A model generated the notes under the pieces. It searched no databases. It was not told where the DNA came from and saw only the letters and a program-made list of their open reading frames with translations. A stretch of 64,000 nt of DNA from Stichopus chloronotus (Eukaryota > Echinodermata > Holothuroidea > Aspidochirotida > Stichopodidae): positions 20,090,302 through 20,154,301 of the forward strand of contig CM037840.1 in NCBI GenBank assembly GCA_021234535.1. The letters run 5' to 3'. The translations under genes and the position numbers were made by a program. Below, in pieces: positions 40,401 to 50,365 of the stretch (positions are counted from its first letter, which is position 1; every line of letters begins with the position of its first letter).

Positions 40401-43286
40401 ATGTTTAACTTGGTAAGATTAATAGAAATGTACAGTCCAACTGTTTAAAATGTAGCACAGTAAGACCTGTATCATAAACATTTATTATCTGTGTACTAAC
40501 AAGTGTACAGATTTGTTCTTAGTATTTCCTCATCCAGATTGGTAGAGAGTGAGTTGTGAGACACAATTACAATTGCTCTGAAATTACAAATTAAAGTTGC
40601 AACCAAAATTCAGTGTGCAGAAGCCTATGAAAGTTGCAAGTCATACAATACAGTATAGAGCAAATTAGAAAGTTTACTCCTTGACAACATTGAATTTCGA
40701 TAGCAGAGGAACAATGGACAGAAACGAGAGTACACACAAAGAAAAATAAAACCAGATATACAATATTATAAACAATGACAGTTAAATTAAGATCTCACTG
40801 TACTATTTAGTCTATAGCTACTGTCCAATGTGAAGCACTTTTTAAAACAGGAATATATGGCATGGTTTTTTTAACTATATAAGAACTTCACACCAGGAAC
40901 CAGTTGAATCATGAATTCAGAAAGCACAATTGAAATTTACCCAAGAGACTATTCATGTGAATCGATAGAGTCCATTTGAATATTAACTACCGTAAGTGCA
41001 AACCATCTCCAGTGACCAGTAAGTGCAAATTAAACAGATACTGACAATTCTCAAGTGTCCATTTGGCCACACTGTACACACAGTTTGTTTGGATATCATG
41101 GGTGTCTTGGTACAACATACCAGGTAGAGTATACCGTAGATCTACCAAATATGAGGTCACAATGAATCTACTGTGGTAATACTAAAAGAGATACACAACT
41201 TGGAGATGCTACATATCTACATAGTTCATTGAAGTAATTAAATTTCAGGCATCTAGACTAGAATTCTATACAGTATTTTGAATTCCAATTTTTGTGCATG
41301 TACAGAATGTGTGTACTGCAGTCTTGCAAAAGTTAGTTTCAGTCAAGACTGTGATATTAGTACCTGCTATTCCAAAAACAAAAAAATCTGCAGAATTTCT
41401 GGGACACAATTACTATAGGCCTGGCCTACTTAGTGTGTTTACTGAAAATGTTGAAATCAACATTTGCGATGTATTACCATTTTAGACAGGTTCATTTCTT
41501 TTGTTTGTGATTTACCGCAATTTAAGGGGGCTTATTGAGTTGATATCAGTAAAGATTGCGGTGATTTTGAAGTATACAAACACACGACAATACTCAAAAT
41601 TAGCATAATTAATCAAGTTTCACATCCAACAGTTATATAAAAACTGTCAATTTTTTCGAATTTTTGACCGTTACTTGCTCTGATTGTGTGCATGTGAATG
41701 TACTAATGTGAAAATGTCTGGTCACAAAGTTTCAAAAACCAAAGTTAATCATTGATTACTCAATCATTAATGTTCCAACATATGTAAAACTTTGGGATCC
41801 TTTTAGTTTGTCATTAGTATGTGAAGGAAACTTGACCGGTTTAGAAGAATTGAGTGAATTTCACAAAACAACTCATGAGCCTCTTTAACCATCACTCCCC
41901 AATAACACAGCATATATGTGACCAATGTCAACTCCTTGGTGTGATAATGTGTGACTGTTTGATGTGCATTTTGAAAATGCTAAGATTTAAGTAAAAAAAA
42001 AGGAGTACAAATTCCTTCTGGTCTATAATATGTTCTCTAATACAGTAGTACATTTCAACTATCTGAAAGCAATTCAAAAAACGTTCCTCTCATGTCACAA
42101 TTAGAAACTATGTGAATTAACAGTGTGAACAATTGCATTAGGTATAAACCTGAATGGACCTTAATAAAAACTTTTATAACATGTATACATAGTGAGAAGA
42201 TTCCATTGAGTTCAAGCTTTTGTTCTGATAAACATTTCAATAAATGATAATCAATCACTCAACTCACCCTCTGTAGTATGCTCACTTGTCTTTGACCATC
42301 TGGCCTACCAATAGAGAAATATCTGTTAAAAGAAATACAGTATGCAACCTTGTTTAACTGCCAATAATGCACTGAGTAAACAAAACATGATCAATTAATT
42401 ATAAACGATCACATTCTGAACGGTTCACATGCAGAATATTGAATGAGTCTTGTGGTTGTATAGTCATGTTACGGCAGTCTCAGGCACCTAAATTTCTACC
42501 AAGTAATACCAGTAAAATACAATCAGGTTAAGTTTTAACTGATAATGTGTCGTTCACACACTCTTAGTTAGATTTGAGTCGAAGGCCTAGTGAAGGATTG
42601 CACTACATCACACACTGCCTACACTACATCACACACTGCAGAGTAGACCTACAGACACTGGACACTGTAACTGGGCCTCTAAAGAGCATAGTCAGGACTG
42701 CAACTTAGGTCCAACTGTCACCTAAGTTGGTAACTTATGAAGTTGTGTTACACAGTACCAAGGCCTAGTAAGATTCATACCGATAGGCCCAGGCCTATTT
42801 CCTTACGAAAAGTGGCGTGATGGGCTTCACTTACTTGCATCATGTTAGACTGTAGCAACATTACTAGGCCCAACTTAGGCCTAGGCTAGGCCGGGTTTGG
42901 TATGGCAGCCTACCTTGACCTATCCGTCCTATGCCTTGTAGTTAGGACCCTAGCCTATGTCCTAAGTATTCTTGAACTTACGCGCTTATTATCCTCGACC
43001 GTAATACTTACTGCACTTTTCTAAATCTTTCTGTACCAGCAGCAACGTAAAACTTATTATTTTCAAGACTGGAAAGATCGTCCACTTTGTGACCATTTGT
43101 TGGTGTGTAGAGTTTTCTCACGGCTCCATTTTGAGGTTTCACCCCCGTTGTTACCATGGACAGGAACGAATCAAAGTTTCTTGTCTGTCTATGGTTCACG
43201 ACAAATTTTCGTCCTTTATAATGAGAATCTCCATTTCGAAATACATGGATATTAATTGCATTAGACTGAGCAGTTGCCGCTGCCAT
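18775..43286 (-). CDS. DCDC2: doublecortin-domain protein, DCDC2 type (complete gene, 9 coding exons)
   Basis: Coding exons in transcript order: 43286-43012, 42322-42268, 38090-38011, 37617-37486, 36778-36632, 36134-36077, 31959-31785, 30905-30343, 19440-18775. All introns are GT-AG and all phases agree, giving 716 residues. The first DCX domain is at about residues 11-92 (VFRNGD, GRKFVVN, NFDSFL, GAVRKLYTP, YVAAGTERFRKV). The second is at about 137-215 (VYRNGD, LLLTKR, WDIVLQVIT, GAVRKLW, YVASGQERFKKV). The linker KPVAHSRIKASAKIRKP matches the human DCDC2 linker as I recall it. A Pro/Lys-rich basic segment follows, then about 400 acidic residues. Vertebrate DCDC2 is about 476 residues, so the tail is unusually long. 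DCX domains bind microtubules, and DCDC2 is known from primary cilia and hair-cell kinocilia. I infer the same role here. DCDC2B/C-type paralogues are less likely because of the long tail. Confidence 0.9.
19441..30342 (-). other. intron 8 of the DCDC2-like gene (10.9 kb)
   Basis: The donor is GTAAGT at 30342 and the acceptor is at 19441. No further exon was recognised inside. It is AT-rich and carries a C12 tract (19971-19982) and many copies of TACTGTA/TACAGTA from about 23.1 kb onward. Because it is large, an alternative exon could be hidden here. Confidence 0.7.
19971..19982. repeat. poly-C tract (C12)
   Basis: A run of 12 C inside intron 8. Confidence 0.95.
30343..30905 (-). CDS. DCDC2: DCDC2-like exon 8 (acidic, Asn-run region)
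   Basis: The acceptor TTTGACTCATTGCAG precedes 30905 and the donor GTAAGT follows 30343. It starts after one base of a split Gly codon and ends in phase 0. It encodes residues of about 308-495: repeated VEDEVED-type acidic stretches, a five-Asn run, and a cluster of NLF, DPF and DLF words within about 20 residues. Reading into the intron would add only VSLYL and a stop. Confidence 0.88.
30906..31784 (-). other. intron 7 of the DCDC2-like gene
   Basis: 879 bp with a GTAAAC donor at 31784. Nothing else is recognised beyond three copies of TACTGTA/TACAGTA near 31.2 kb and one near 31.04 kb. Confidence 0.8.
31785..31959 (-). CDS. DCDC2: DCDC2-like exon 7 (Lys/Pro-rich linker)
   Basis: The acceptor TTCTCACCAAACAG precedes 31959. 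The exon encodes KVIPPRKETKKPPPKP, then EKKKKKEK, then AIVKRSREKEASDVLDFGEG. It is highly basic at first and then switches to acidic. Basic segments next to DCX domains often strengthen microtubule binding, which is inference here. The exon ends after one base of the next codon. Confidence 0.88.
31960..36076 (-). other. intron 6 of the DCDC2-like gene (4.1 kb)
   Basis: The donor GTGAGT is at 36076. It contains a GA dinucleotide run (36043-36068) directly after the donor and several TACTGTA/TACAGTA words. No exon was recognised. Confidence 0.75.
36043..36068. repeat. GA microsatellite
   Basis: A GA run just inside the donor of intron 6. On the transcribed strand it is a TC run. Confidence 0.9.
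36077..36134 (-). CDS. DCDC2: DCDC2-like exon 6 (linker)
   Basis: A 58-base exon between acceptor CTGATCCAAACAG and donor GTGAGT. It completes a split Lys codon and encodes PSPPKVKPAITRKPTKLSQ, a proline- and lysine-rich linker just after the second DCX domain. Confidence 0.85.
36135..36631 (-). other. intron 5 of the DCDC2-like gene
   Basis: 497 bp with donor GTGAGT. It carries five TACTGTA/TACAGTA words, including a TACTGTACAGTA palindrome just inside the donor. Nothing else was seen. Confidence 0.8.
36632..36778 (-). CDS. DCDC2: DCDC2-like exon 5 (second half of DCX domain 2)
   Basis: The acceptor TCTGTCATTCCTTAG precedes 36778 and the donor GTGAGT follows 36632. It encodes LWHMDGSRVIEISEIENEGS and then YVASGQERFKKVAYGINGPL. 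The YVA-G-E-FKK ending is the DCX-domain C-terminal signature. Confidence 0.92.
36864..36906. repeat. AAAC microsatellite
   Basis: About ten perfect copies of CAAA. Confidence 0.95.
37037..37048. repeat. poly-G tract (G12)
   Basis: A run of 12 G preceded by GGGAGGGGT. Confidence 0.95.
37486..37617 (-). CDS. DCDC2: DCDC2-like exon 4 (first half of DCX domain 2)
   Basis: The acceptor TTTATTATATCAG precedes 37617. A second AG nine bases further in would break the frame, so the first one is used. The exon encodes VYRNGDTLYPSVRLLLTKRM, SHWDIVLQVITDRVN and GAVRK, which are the expected strand and helix motifs of a DCX domain. The donor is GTAAGT. Confidence 0.92.
37618..38010 (-). other. intron 3 of the DCDC2-like gene
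   Basis: 393 bp with donor GTAAGT. Nothing else was seen. Confidence 0.8.
38011..38090 (-). CDS. DCDC2: DCDC2-like exon 3 (inter-DCX linker)
   Basis: The acceptor TTTTTCTCTGCAG precedes 38090 and the donor GTAAGT follows 38011. It encodes SIKPVAHSRIKASAKIRKPA then DGPKTI. The KPV-HSRI--SA--RKP pattern is the most specific link to DCDC2, since vertebrate DCDC2 has the same linker. Confidence 0.9.
38091..42267 (-). other. intron 2 of the DCDC2-like gene (4.2 kb)
   Basis: It carries a 20-bp palindromic tandem repeat (39061-39149) and about fourteen TACTGTA/TACAGTA words. No exon was recognised. Confidence 0.75.
39061..39149. repeat. 20-bp tandem repeat with palindromic core
   Basis: The unit TTGTTGTACAACAATTGAAA occurs in tandem at 39061, 39081 and 39101, followed by two decayed copies. 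The core TTGTTGTACAACAA is a perfect palindrome, so each unit can fold, and adjacent units can also pair with each other. Confidence 0.85.
42268..42322 (-). CDS. DCDC2: DCDC2-like exon 2
   Basis: A 55-base exon between acceptor TTTCTTTTAACAG and donor GTGAGT. It completes a split Gln codon and encodes YFSIGRPDGQRQVSILQR, the segment that follows the first DCX domain. Confidence 0.85.
42323..43011 (-). other. intron 1 of the DCDC2-like gene
   Basis: 689 bp with donor GTAAGT. It contains a directly repeated 20-odd-bp block (CACTACATCACACACTGC, twice, 42600-42640) and a cluster of AGGCCT/TAGGCC words between 42.58 and 42.91 kb. Confidence 0.75.
43012..43286 (-). CDS. DCDC2: DCDC2-like exon 1 (start codon and DCX domain 1)
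   Basis: The start is ATG at 43286-43284 in the context ACAATGG, which is strong for animals. An in-frame TAA lies eleven codons upstream, so the coding region cannot start earlier within this exon. It encodes MAAATAQSNAINIHVFRNGD, GRKFVVN, FDSFLSMVTTGV, GAVRKLYTPTNGHKV and KFYVAAGTERFRKV. This is a whole DCX domain in one exon. The donor is GTAAGT after two bases of a split codon. Confidence 0.93.
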
Positions 43287-43560
43287 TGTCAGAAAAAAAT
43301 CCTTCAATTTCACTCTTTAAAAATACAATTTATGGACAGTGAAACACAGGCATACTGGTTGCTATAATCCTGATTGCATGGCCAACTTTTATTTGATGTG
43401 TATGCAGCACTAGTCGAGTCGTGCACGAAGAAACGGGTTAACCAGGCTGTGGTAATTACCAATGTACATAATGTAGCCTATCGTATGTAGTGCAGTGTAC
43501 CGAGTTCACGCAAGGTTGTTTACGACATATGTCGTGTTGCTAGGGGGATCGCTGGGCCCT
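43287..43560 (-). promoter_or_regulatory. probable promoter/5' UTR of the DCDC2-like gene with X-box-like site
   Basis: About 250 bp upstream of the start codon, the minus strand reads GATCCC-CCT-AGCAAC (43550-43536). This resembles the RFX X-box GTNRCC(N0-3)RGYAAC, with a perfect right half and a left half having two mismatches. A perfect 14-bp palindrome, ACGACATATGTCGT, abuts it at 43522-43535. RFX factors drive cilia genes in animals, which would fit DCDC2. The transcription start is not known. Confidence 0.4.
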
Positions 43561-44389
43561 ATTGAATATTCAGCAGTAAATTCTTTTGTTCAAAGACGGC
43601 TCAAAAGTTTTTGCAATGAAGAGACGGTTTCACGATAAGGTTGTTTGGTAAACAATAACAAACAATTCACAACTCGCTTTCAGAGCAATCATGGCCTTGT
43701 ATTGATGAGAAAGATGTGACGTTGAAATATTTGGTGCATCTCAGTCCCTTCGGTCTATGGAAAAAAATTCTGCCAGGAGTAAGAGAAAATACCAAGCCTC
43801 AGTAGCTTAGAAGATGCCGGGTCCGGTAAAACTGCACTCGGGTCAAGGAAACTTACTGCTGTTGGTTTCGAAATCACATTTAATTTTCCACTAATTGTTA
43901 ATGTGTATCCAGTTTCTCTTGCTTTGTGACTTCTTGAAACCTAACTTACAACATTTTTTTGGAAATAAGAAAAATTTTATTTTCTCATTTCTCGTATACA
44001 AACTAGGAGGAAAATAGATACGACACAAAAAGTCTACTTACACCGCCGTTTCTAGAATGCTGGATACTGCAACTGAACTCTGTACTCGATGTGCGTTGCT
44101 ATGCTGGAGGTATGGAGGTATCACTGACAGTATTTAATGTTCCCATTGCCCATGGGTAATTTGGTTCGCAGCCGATGGCCCATTGGCTGCTAACCAAAGT
44201 CTGAAAACAGGGTGAGGAGGATATACTGAGCCATATCCCGTCATAGTGGCGGGCCCTTGGGAATAAGTTGAAGCACACACACACACAAAAAAAACAGTCT
44301 GTTTTGTGATCTAGCCTGTATGCGGGACCATGGACTTCTGTTGAAGGGAAAGATGACTTTTTTGAAGATTAGGGAACACTATCACTTGT

Positions 44390-44406
44390 CCCCCCCCCCC
44401 CCCCCC
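44390..44406. repeat. poly-C tract (C17)
   Basis: The longest homopolymer G/C run in the window. Confidence 0.95.
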
Positions 44407-45133
44407 ACATACACACCTGCTTTTTGTCACTGAAAAAAATACACCATTCTTAGTGGAGGTTTTAATTTCCAAACCTGTGCTCTAGTAAAGATAAAGAAGA
44501 AAATTTAGCTGAAATTTGGCAAACGAGACCGTCAATTGGCATCTCCAGCATGATCTAAAGGTCCGGAACCATTTACGCATCAACCAATGGTAGTGCTTAA
44601 ATTACATGCTGGCGGACTCCGATGGCGAAGTTATTAGTGCTTTCCTCCCCTATTTCATCTTGTCCCAGCCTGACCAGTACCCATCATTAAACTTACGTCT
44701 CTTTCAGGGGCGAAGTTTTAGCGCAGATCCACACCCCACCCCCACCCTCCGCCATCACTTTCAATAATATCTCCTATAGGGGGAGATTAAGTTGCGTCCA
44801 CCAGTACTATAAACCGCTGTACTCGGTACGTCAGTCTACTAGCACATTCCTACGAAGGCCCAGTGATGCTATATATATTTTTTTTTCAAAGTCGTTCCTT
44901 CAACTTATCGTGTCCTTCCTGCGATTTGTAGTTCCGGTATGAGTTAACATGTCGTTACTACGAGTTATTACATAATTGACATTTTGTGTCTTTCCTACGA
45001 GATATTATGTGGTTGTCGTTCCTACGCGGAATGTTACGTCCTTTCAGCATCCTTCTTGTCCGTGCAGCTTCCTAGTTCCTCACCTTTCTTATGATACACT
45101 TACGTACGCATAGAAAGTCATTTAAGCATTAAA

Positions 45134-45466
45134 ATCAGGAATTTCAGATATCTCTAATTAATGTCAGACATCTCAAATTGAATTTCAGATGTCTTAAATT
45201 TATTTAAGATATCTAGAGAAATAACTGCAGATATCTTTAAATAATTTGGGGTATGTCAAAATACCAAAGAATTGAGATATCTAAAATTCAATTTCAGATA
45301 TCTACAATTCAATCTCAGACATCTCAACTTTAATTTCAGATTTCTAAAATTTAGTTTCAGATATCTTATTCACATATCTTAAATTCTAATTCAGATATCT
45401 CGAATTGAATGTCACATATCTTTTAAACTTTTTAATTGACCCTTTAGATATCTCTAATTACATTTA
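45134..45466. repeat. degenerate 20-22 bp tandem array built on AGATATCT
   Basis: About fifteen units with the consensus CAGATATCTNAAATTNAATT, starting near 45145, 45165, 45186, 45206, 45228, 45274, 45295, 45316, 45337, 45358, 45392 and 45413. The palindromic AGATATCT core is the best-conserved part of most units, while the AT-rich spacer drifts. Two decayed units lie between 45228 and 45274. Confidence 0.85.
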
Positions 45467-46133
45467 AATTAATTTACACATTGTTTCCAGCTGAGAAACA
45501 TGTTTTACTGCAAACATACGTAAAGAGAAATTGCATAGCAATGCTACTAACATAGAAAAAAATCATATGAATTCTGATTTAGAAGGGATAAAAACAAGGA
45601 GATTCGGAGAAGCCCATATGATCATGATGTCGGTATTGACAAACACTTCTGGTACGTCGTGTCCCAAATTATGGTGGCACTACCCCTGAATTATTGTCAA
45701 AGGAGTTATCCTCAATGACCTGTCTATTTTTTCTCTTTTAAAAAATTATATTTTAAGTGAAAGTTGTTATGTTGAAAGTGAGAACGCAAAGTGTTATTTT
45801 CTGCAGCGATTGATTAAAGCTCCCCCTCCCCCCACCCTCCGCCATGACATATTATTTAGATATTATCATTCACATATCTCAAAAAAAGAAATCAAAAATT
45901 ATTTACATGTCTCCTCGGACTCCCCCTTGCTTGGAGGGGAAGGGGGAGTGCGAGGCATTATCTCAGCCGGATTTAAACTGGCTATAAGGCTTCACGATGG
46001 CGTTTGCAAGTTTGTAAACAAGTTCATGAACTTTTTGCTAACATGCAGTCGCCGGAGTTAGCCGCCAGTTTCTTTCAGAGGGACGAAAATAGCTTTATAG
46101 CAACAGACTGGGCATGTTTCTTCCGTTCTCACG

Positions 46134-46145
46134 CCCCCCCCCCCC
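46134..46145. repeat. poly-C tract (C12)
   Basis: A run of 12 C. Confidence 0.95.
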
Positions 46146-46493
46146 TTCCTCAAGTCATTAAACATTATTAGCTACCGGTACACTGATGGCTTTCTGTCGT
46201 TTATTTGGCTAAGTCTGAAACCATATTTACCGTTTGTATAATCATCGGTTACCTACCGGTTACCCCTAAGCTGCACCAAACCTCAGACGATCTCGTCCAA
46301 TTGGTTTTCTTCATATCATACTTGAGATATGAGAACTCGGAATACGGAAAGCGTAACAATTCCCTGTTTTGAATGATCTAAGTAGATTGAATAAGAAAAT
46401 TGCCGTTCATCGGCAATTTGAGACAAGTATTTTTTCCATCTAGTCATCTCCAGTGACGACCATTTAATGTGCGCGCGTGGTAGAACATGTAAC

Positions 46494-46506
46494 GTCTCCT
46501 AGCAAC
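46494..46506 (+). promoter_or_regulatory. X-box-like (RFX) word in a CpG-richer patch
   Basis: The plus strand reads GTCTCC-T-AGCAAC, which is 11 of the 12 fixed positions of the X-box consensus, with a one-base spacer. Nearby sequence contains several CG dinucleotides (GCGCGCG, ATCGCG, TCGGATCG). It is 3.2 kb upstream of the DCDC2-like start codon. It could serve a distal start site of that gene or nothing at all. Confidence 0.3.
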
Positions 46507-49500
46507 ATCGCGAACGATGAGTTTTCAATCCATTAATGACTCTCGGATCGACCACTGAACGACTAAGTCAACAAGGTGCAATGATATACATTGAACCGGC
46601 GAAGGTTTCGGAACCACATAGGCAGGACGGCTATGAAATGAGATGCGTAGTGCAATCATTTAAAACAGGAAACTAGAATAATTGAATATTTGAAAAAGAA
46701 CTAAATTAAATTATTAATAATCAACCAAGGGCTAGGTAATCATTACAAAACATGCAGTCTAGGTAATTGTGTGACGAAGCACTTAAATTTTATTAATTTG
46801 AGGGTATAGGCCGGGGTGCATTAATTTGTATTAACTTGTGCACTATGTTGGGGCAAGATGGTTTTTCTTTATAGCTGGGAGGGGGTGGGGGTAGGGGGCT
46901 TCAGGTTGTCTCTAGAACGTACTGTATATGAGGTGTATAGAGAGCTCACAGCTTTGTGTTATCCCCACTAACCTTCAAGCTTCATGTTACCATGATAAAG
47001 ATAACTTTACATCTGGAATGTTCTTTTACGTCCCCTGTACTGGCTTTATTATTTTTGAAAAATATCAGTTGGCTTTTTTAGAGATTTCAAATCAAAACTC
47101 TTCTCAAAGTGGATTTGGAAATTTTGTCAACATCATCACCATGAGGACTTTCATCGATCAGTATATCCTGGAGGTGTGGGTGATATGCAAAACATGAGCT
47201 CCTCTCCGACAGTGTAAGTTATGGATAGTGAGAGATCATGCAATGGTTCCCCACATGGGACATCTGTAAAGAGGATGGAAAGCTGGGAGGAATAGTCAAC
47301 ACCCCCACCCCTCCTTCCAATATGGCAAGTTTGGAACATTTGTCATGATATACATTGACATTCCACACTGAGCTCCACAGAGTAAACACCTGTTGCAAAG
47401 ACAATAGGAATAGGATTAATAAGTTTCTTATTGTGACAAACGAAATTCTCAGGGGGAGAAAAGCAAATATGAGTTGATATACTCACAGAGAAAAAGATGA
47501 TGAACCCATAGTACACCACAACAACCTAATGTGAATGCTTCACATTATTTTGTTCACCCAATTATTCAAATGTAATGTGTACCAATGATGGCTTTCACTA
47601 CAACCACATTAAAACGACAAGTTTTTGTACCCGTTAACTAACGTGTGATATACGAAAATGGAAATTACGGTATTAAAGGGATTGGAAACTAAGGGAAATT
47701 GATATTTCATAGAAATTATGAATAATTTTCCATATCTTGTAGTGAAGGCTGAATTTCGGTGGCATGTTTGGTTTGTAAGTTATGAATTTTTAAGGAACTT
47801 TCAAGATGGTACACACTGCAATGCTTTAATCTGACCTGAACCTTTTTTTTTCTTCTTTTACTTCTTTTCTTGTTTTTGTTTTTTATTTTTCCTTCAAGGT
47901 CGCTAGCTGCGTCCATTTCATTCCACTACATCTTTCTTCTTCATATGCCTGTATGTGTATATGTATGTGTGAACGAAATACATGAAATGAAATGGAAAAT
48001 TACTTTCTTTGAGTAAAGAACACCTTCAATTGTTAGTAAAATGTGCTTTAAAGAAATTTATCTCCATATATTTTTGTTTCCATGAATTCTGAACGATGCA
48101 AAGTACAATGCAGGAAAGTACTAGGTGCCTTCTCATTATGTAACAACTACATTAACTGCATCAATTGTTGATTAATGGCCCTCCTATTTAACACAGCCAA
48201 GGCTTAGTTTAATTTGTGTCAGTCAGTTAGTACACCAAAGGTTTTACTTACTGTTCTTGTTACCTATGAAAGTCTTATTGAAAACAGTCACAAGATTTTA
48301 TTTCTTAGTTGCAAAATTATGGACAACAATAATCCAGACTGAATGCTGTCAGAAGTGGACCATTACATAAACTTTAGAAGAAAAAAATGTAAAGGCGTAC
48401 TTTAGGTTTGCTGCTTCAATTGCGGTGGGAAACTTTAACTACTGCCAACAAAAAGGTAGTTGAAAATCACAACATTGATAGATTTCTACACACCATTACC
48501 CTATACACATATACCGAGCAAACAGGGGACTGGCCATATTTCATTTTATTGACAATGTTGTCACAAACTAACAATAGTCAGAAGATGTCTTTAAGAAAAT
48601 TTGACAGTGATAATTGGACTGGAATCAATAAAATAATATAGAATATTTTTGTGTGAATAACTGACTTCCTCACTTAATGTAGAGCCCAGGATTTAGAAAA
48701 AGCATCATTTAGTTTGCAAGCACATAGAATAAATCAATATTGCATTAAGCAGGAAAAAAAATTAATGGTAACAAATGATAACAAAATAAAAGATACTTAT
48801 AGAAGAAAATATCAAAAGAAGATATTACGCTTAATTTAATTCACAAAATCTATCAATATTGGAAGATACTGTTTGCTTATTTTCTTAATTTAATTCTTTG
48901 TGTTTAGTGAAATAACAACAAACCAGTAGGCCATATGATATTATAGCTTTATAGAATAATAGTAAGTTAAGGGAAAAGTACATGAATGGAAAATAGATAA
49001 ATAATTCTTCAAAATCAAGAAAATATTACCACTAAGATGAATATATTAAAATATATTTTAAAATAAATGTTAAAAGAATTGTTTTCTCAATAATTATATT
49101 TAGACTGGAAAATTACTTGTGGTTTCATCAGATAATCTGAGTACCCGATCGACATTTACTGTCCAGTTTCAAACTTACCCCCCTGTTCCTTCATAAAGTG
49201 AACAATAACACTTCTTAAGTGTCAATGTCAGATGCTATCTGTCATATTTGATATAATATAAATATTAATGTAATACAGTGAAGTGATACATATCAAGTTT
49301 GATTTGAAAAAGATCGTTGATATACCATTGATTGGCAGCACATATCCTTGGGTACCTGAGGCAAAGGGTATGAATAAGAAGTTACCTGGTTCCAGATGAA
49401 GGAGCTGATGTAAACACTTGAAGAGGTTTTTATCACATGGTACCTCAGGCTGTCAAACCAAATTTACTTCACAGCATCCAAATTTAACATTTTCATATTA

Positions 49501-49799
49501 AGTAATATTGTATATAACACATGTTTTGTCAAATCAGTTAAGTGCCATAAGCTTCTGTAAAGAATTAATATATGGTTTGCATCCTAAAGCAACTCCCCAA
49601 CAACTCACCCCCCCCCCTCTCACCAAAATTACCCAATCAACAAAAAGTTGAAAACAGCTGTGGATTCTAAAATTTGCCTTCAATACCATGGGCAAAGGTT
49701 AAATGGCCAAAAGCTGAAATTCGGAATTATTACCAAGCAAATTACGTGACTGTAATAATGTTAATGTAATATTTTCAATATAAATGAGATTGCACGTGG

Positions 49800-49890
49800 G
49801 CCAAACAATCCACCATTACCCACTCATCCACTACCCAGTCACTGCCTACACATTCATCCATTCATCCACCTATTCATCCATCCATTTTCT
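49800..49890. repeat. CATC-rich simple repeat
   Basis: A degenerate run of CATC, CCAC and ATCCATTC words. Confidence 0.7.
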
Positions 49891-50365
49891 TTGTACAGTT
49901 TTTGTATAATTGCAAAACAATTGCCACTTTGGATGTCAGCAGATAACTGTTAACAGATGGCCATACCATTAGTCTCTACAAAGGAAATAACCAACATAAC
50001 ATCCAAAAGGTCTCATACCCTCACACATTCCCTCAATTTACCCTTCCACTTTAGTAAATTTGATAACTTTGTCTATCAGTTCACTTTGCAAACAGTCAAG
50101 AATGATCCAGAATTTTCCAATAAAATGCTGACTTTAAGTGACCCCAAGGAAAACTATTCTTCTCTTAGATTAACAGTTATGCAAATAGTTTGGACAATAT
50201 ATGAACAATCTTCTAAAATGCTTCGAGCATATTTGCAAACAGTTTGGATGGCTTAAAAGCATTTTAAACGCATACATTTGTGAGTCAATGTAGGCTTTCT
50301 TAACACATAAGTATCTCCATCTTTGAGTAATGCAAAGTAAGAGCCTTTTAAAACAAAATGAATTT

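Larger units (their letters stand above)
43561..50365. other. intergenic region between the DCDC2-like gene and the VPS13B 3' end
   Basis: No coding exon was recognised. It holds a C17 tract (44390-44406), an array of AGATATCT-type repeats (45134-45466), a C12 tract (46134-46145), a CpG-richer patch with an X-box-like word near 46.5 kb, a CATC-rich stretch near 49.8 kb and the undefined VPS13B 3' UTR at its right end. A canonical AATAAA on the minus strand lies at 48545-48550, 1.8 kb past the VPS13B stop. Confidence 0.6.

Noticed and set aside
43287..43313. Upstream extension of the DCDC2-like start to a GTG at 43313
   Set aside because: It is not an ATG. The ATG at 43286 has strong context and DCX proteins start at this distance from the first domain.
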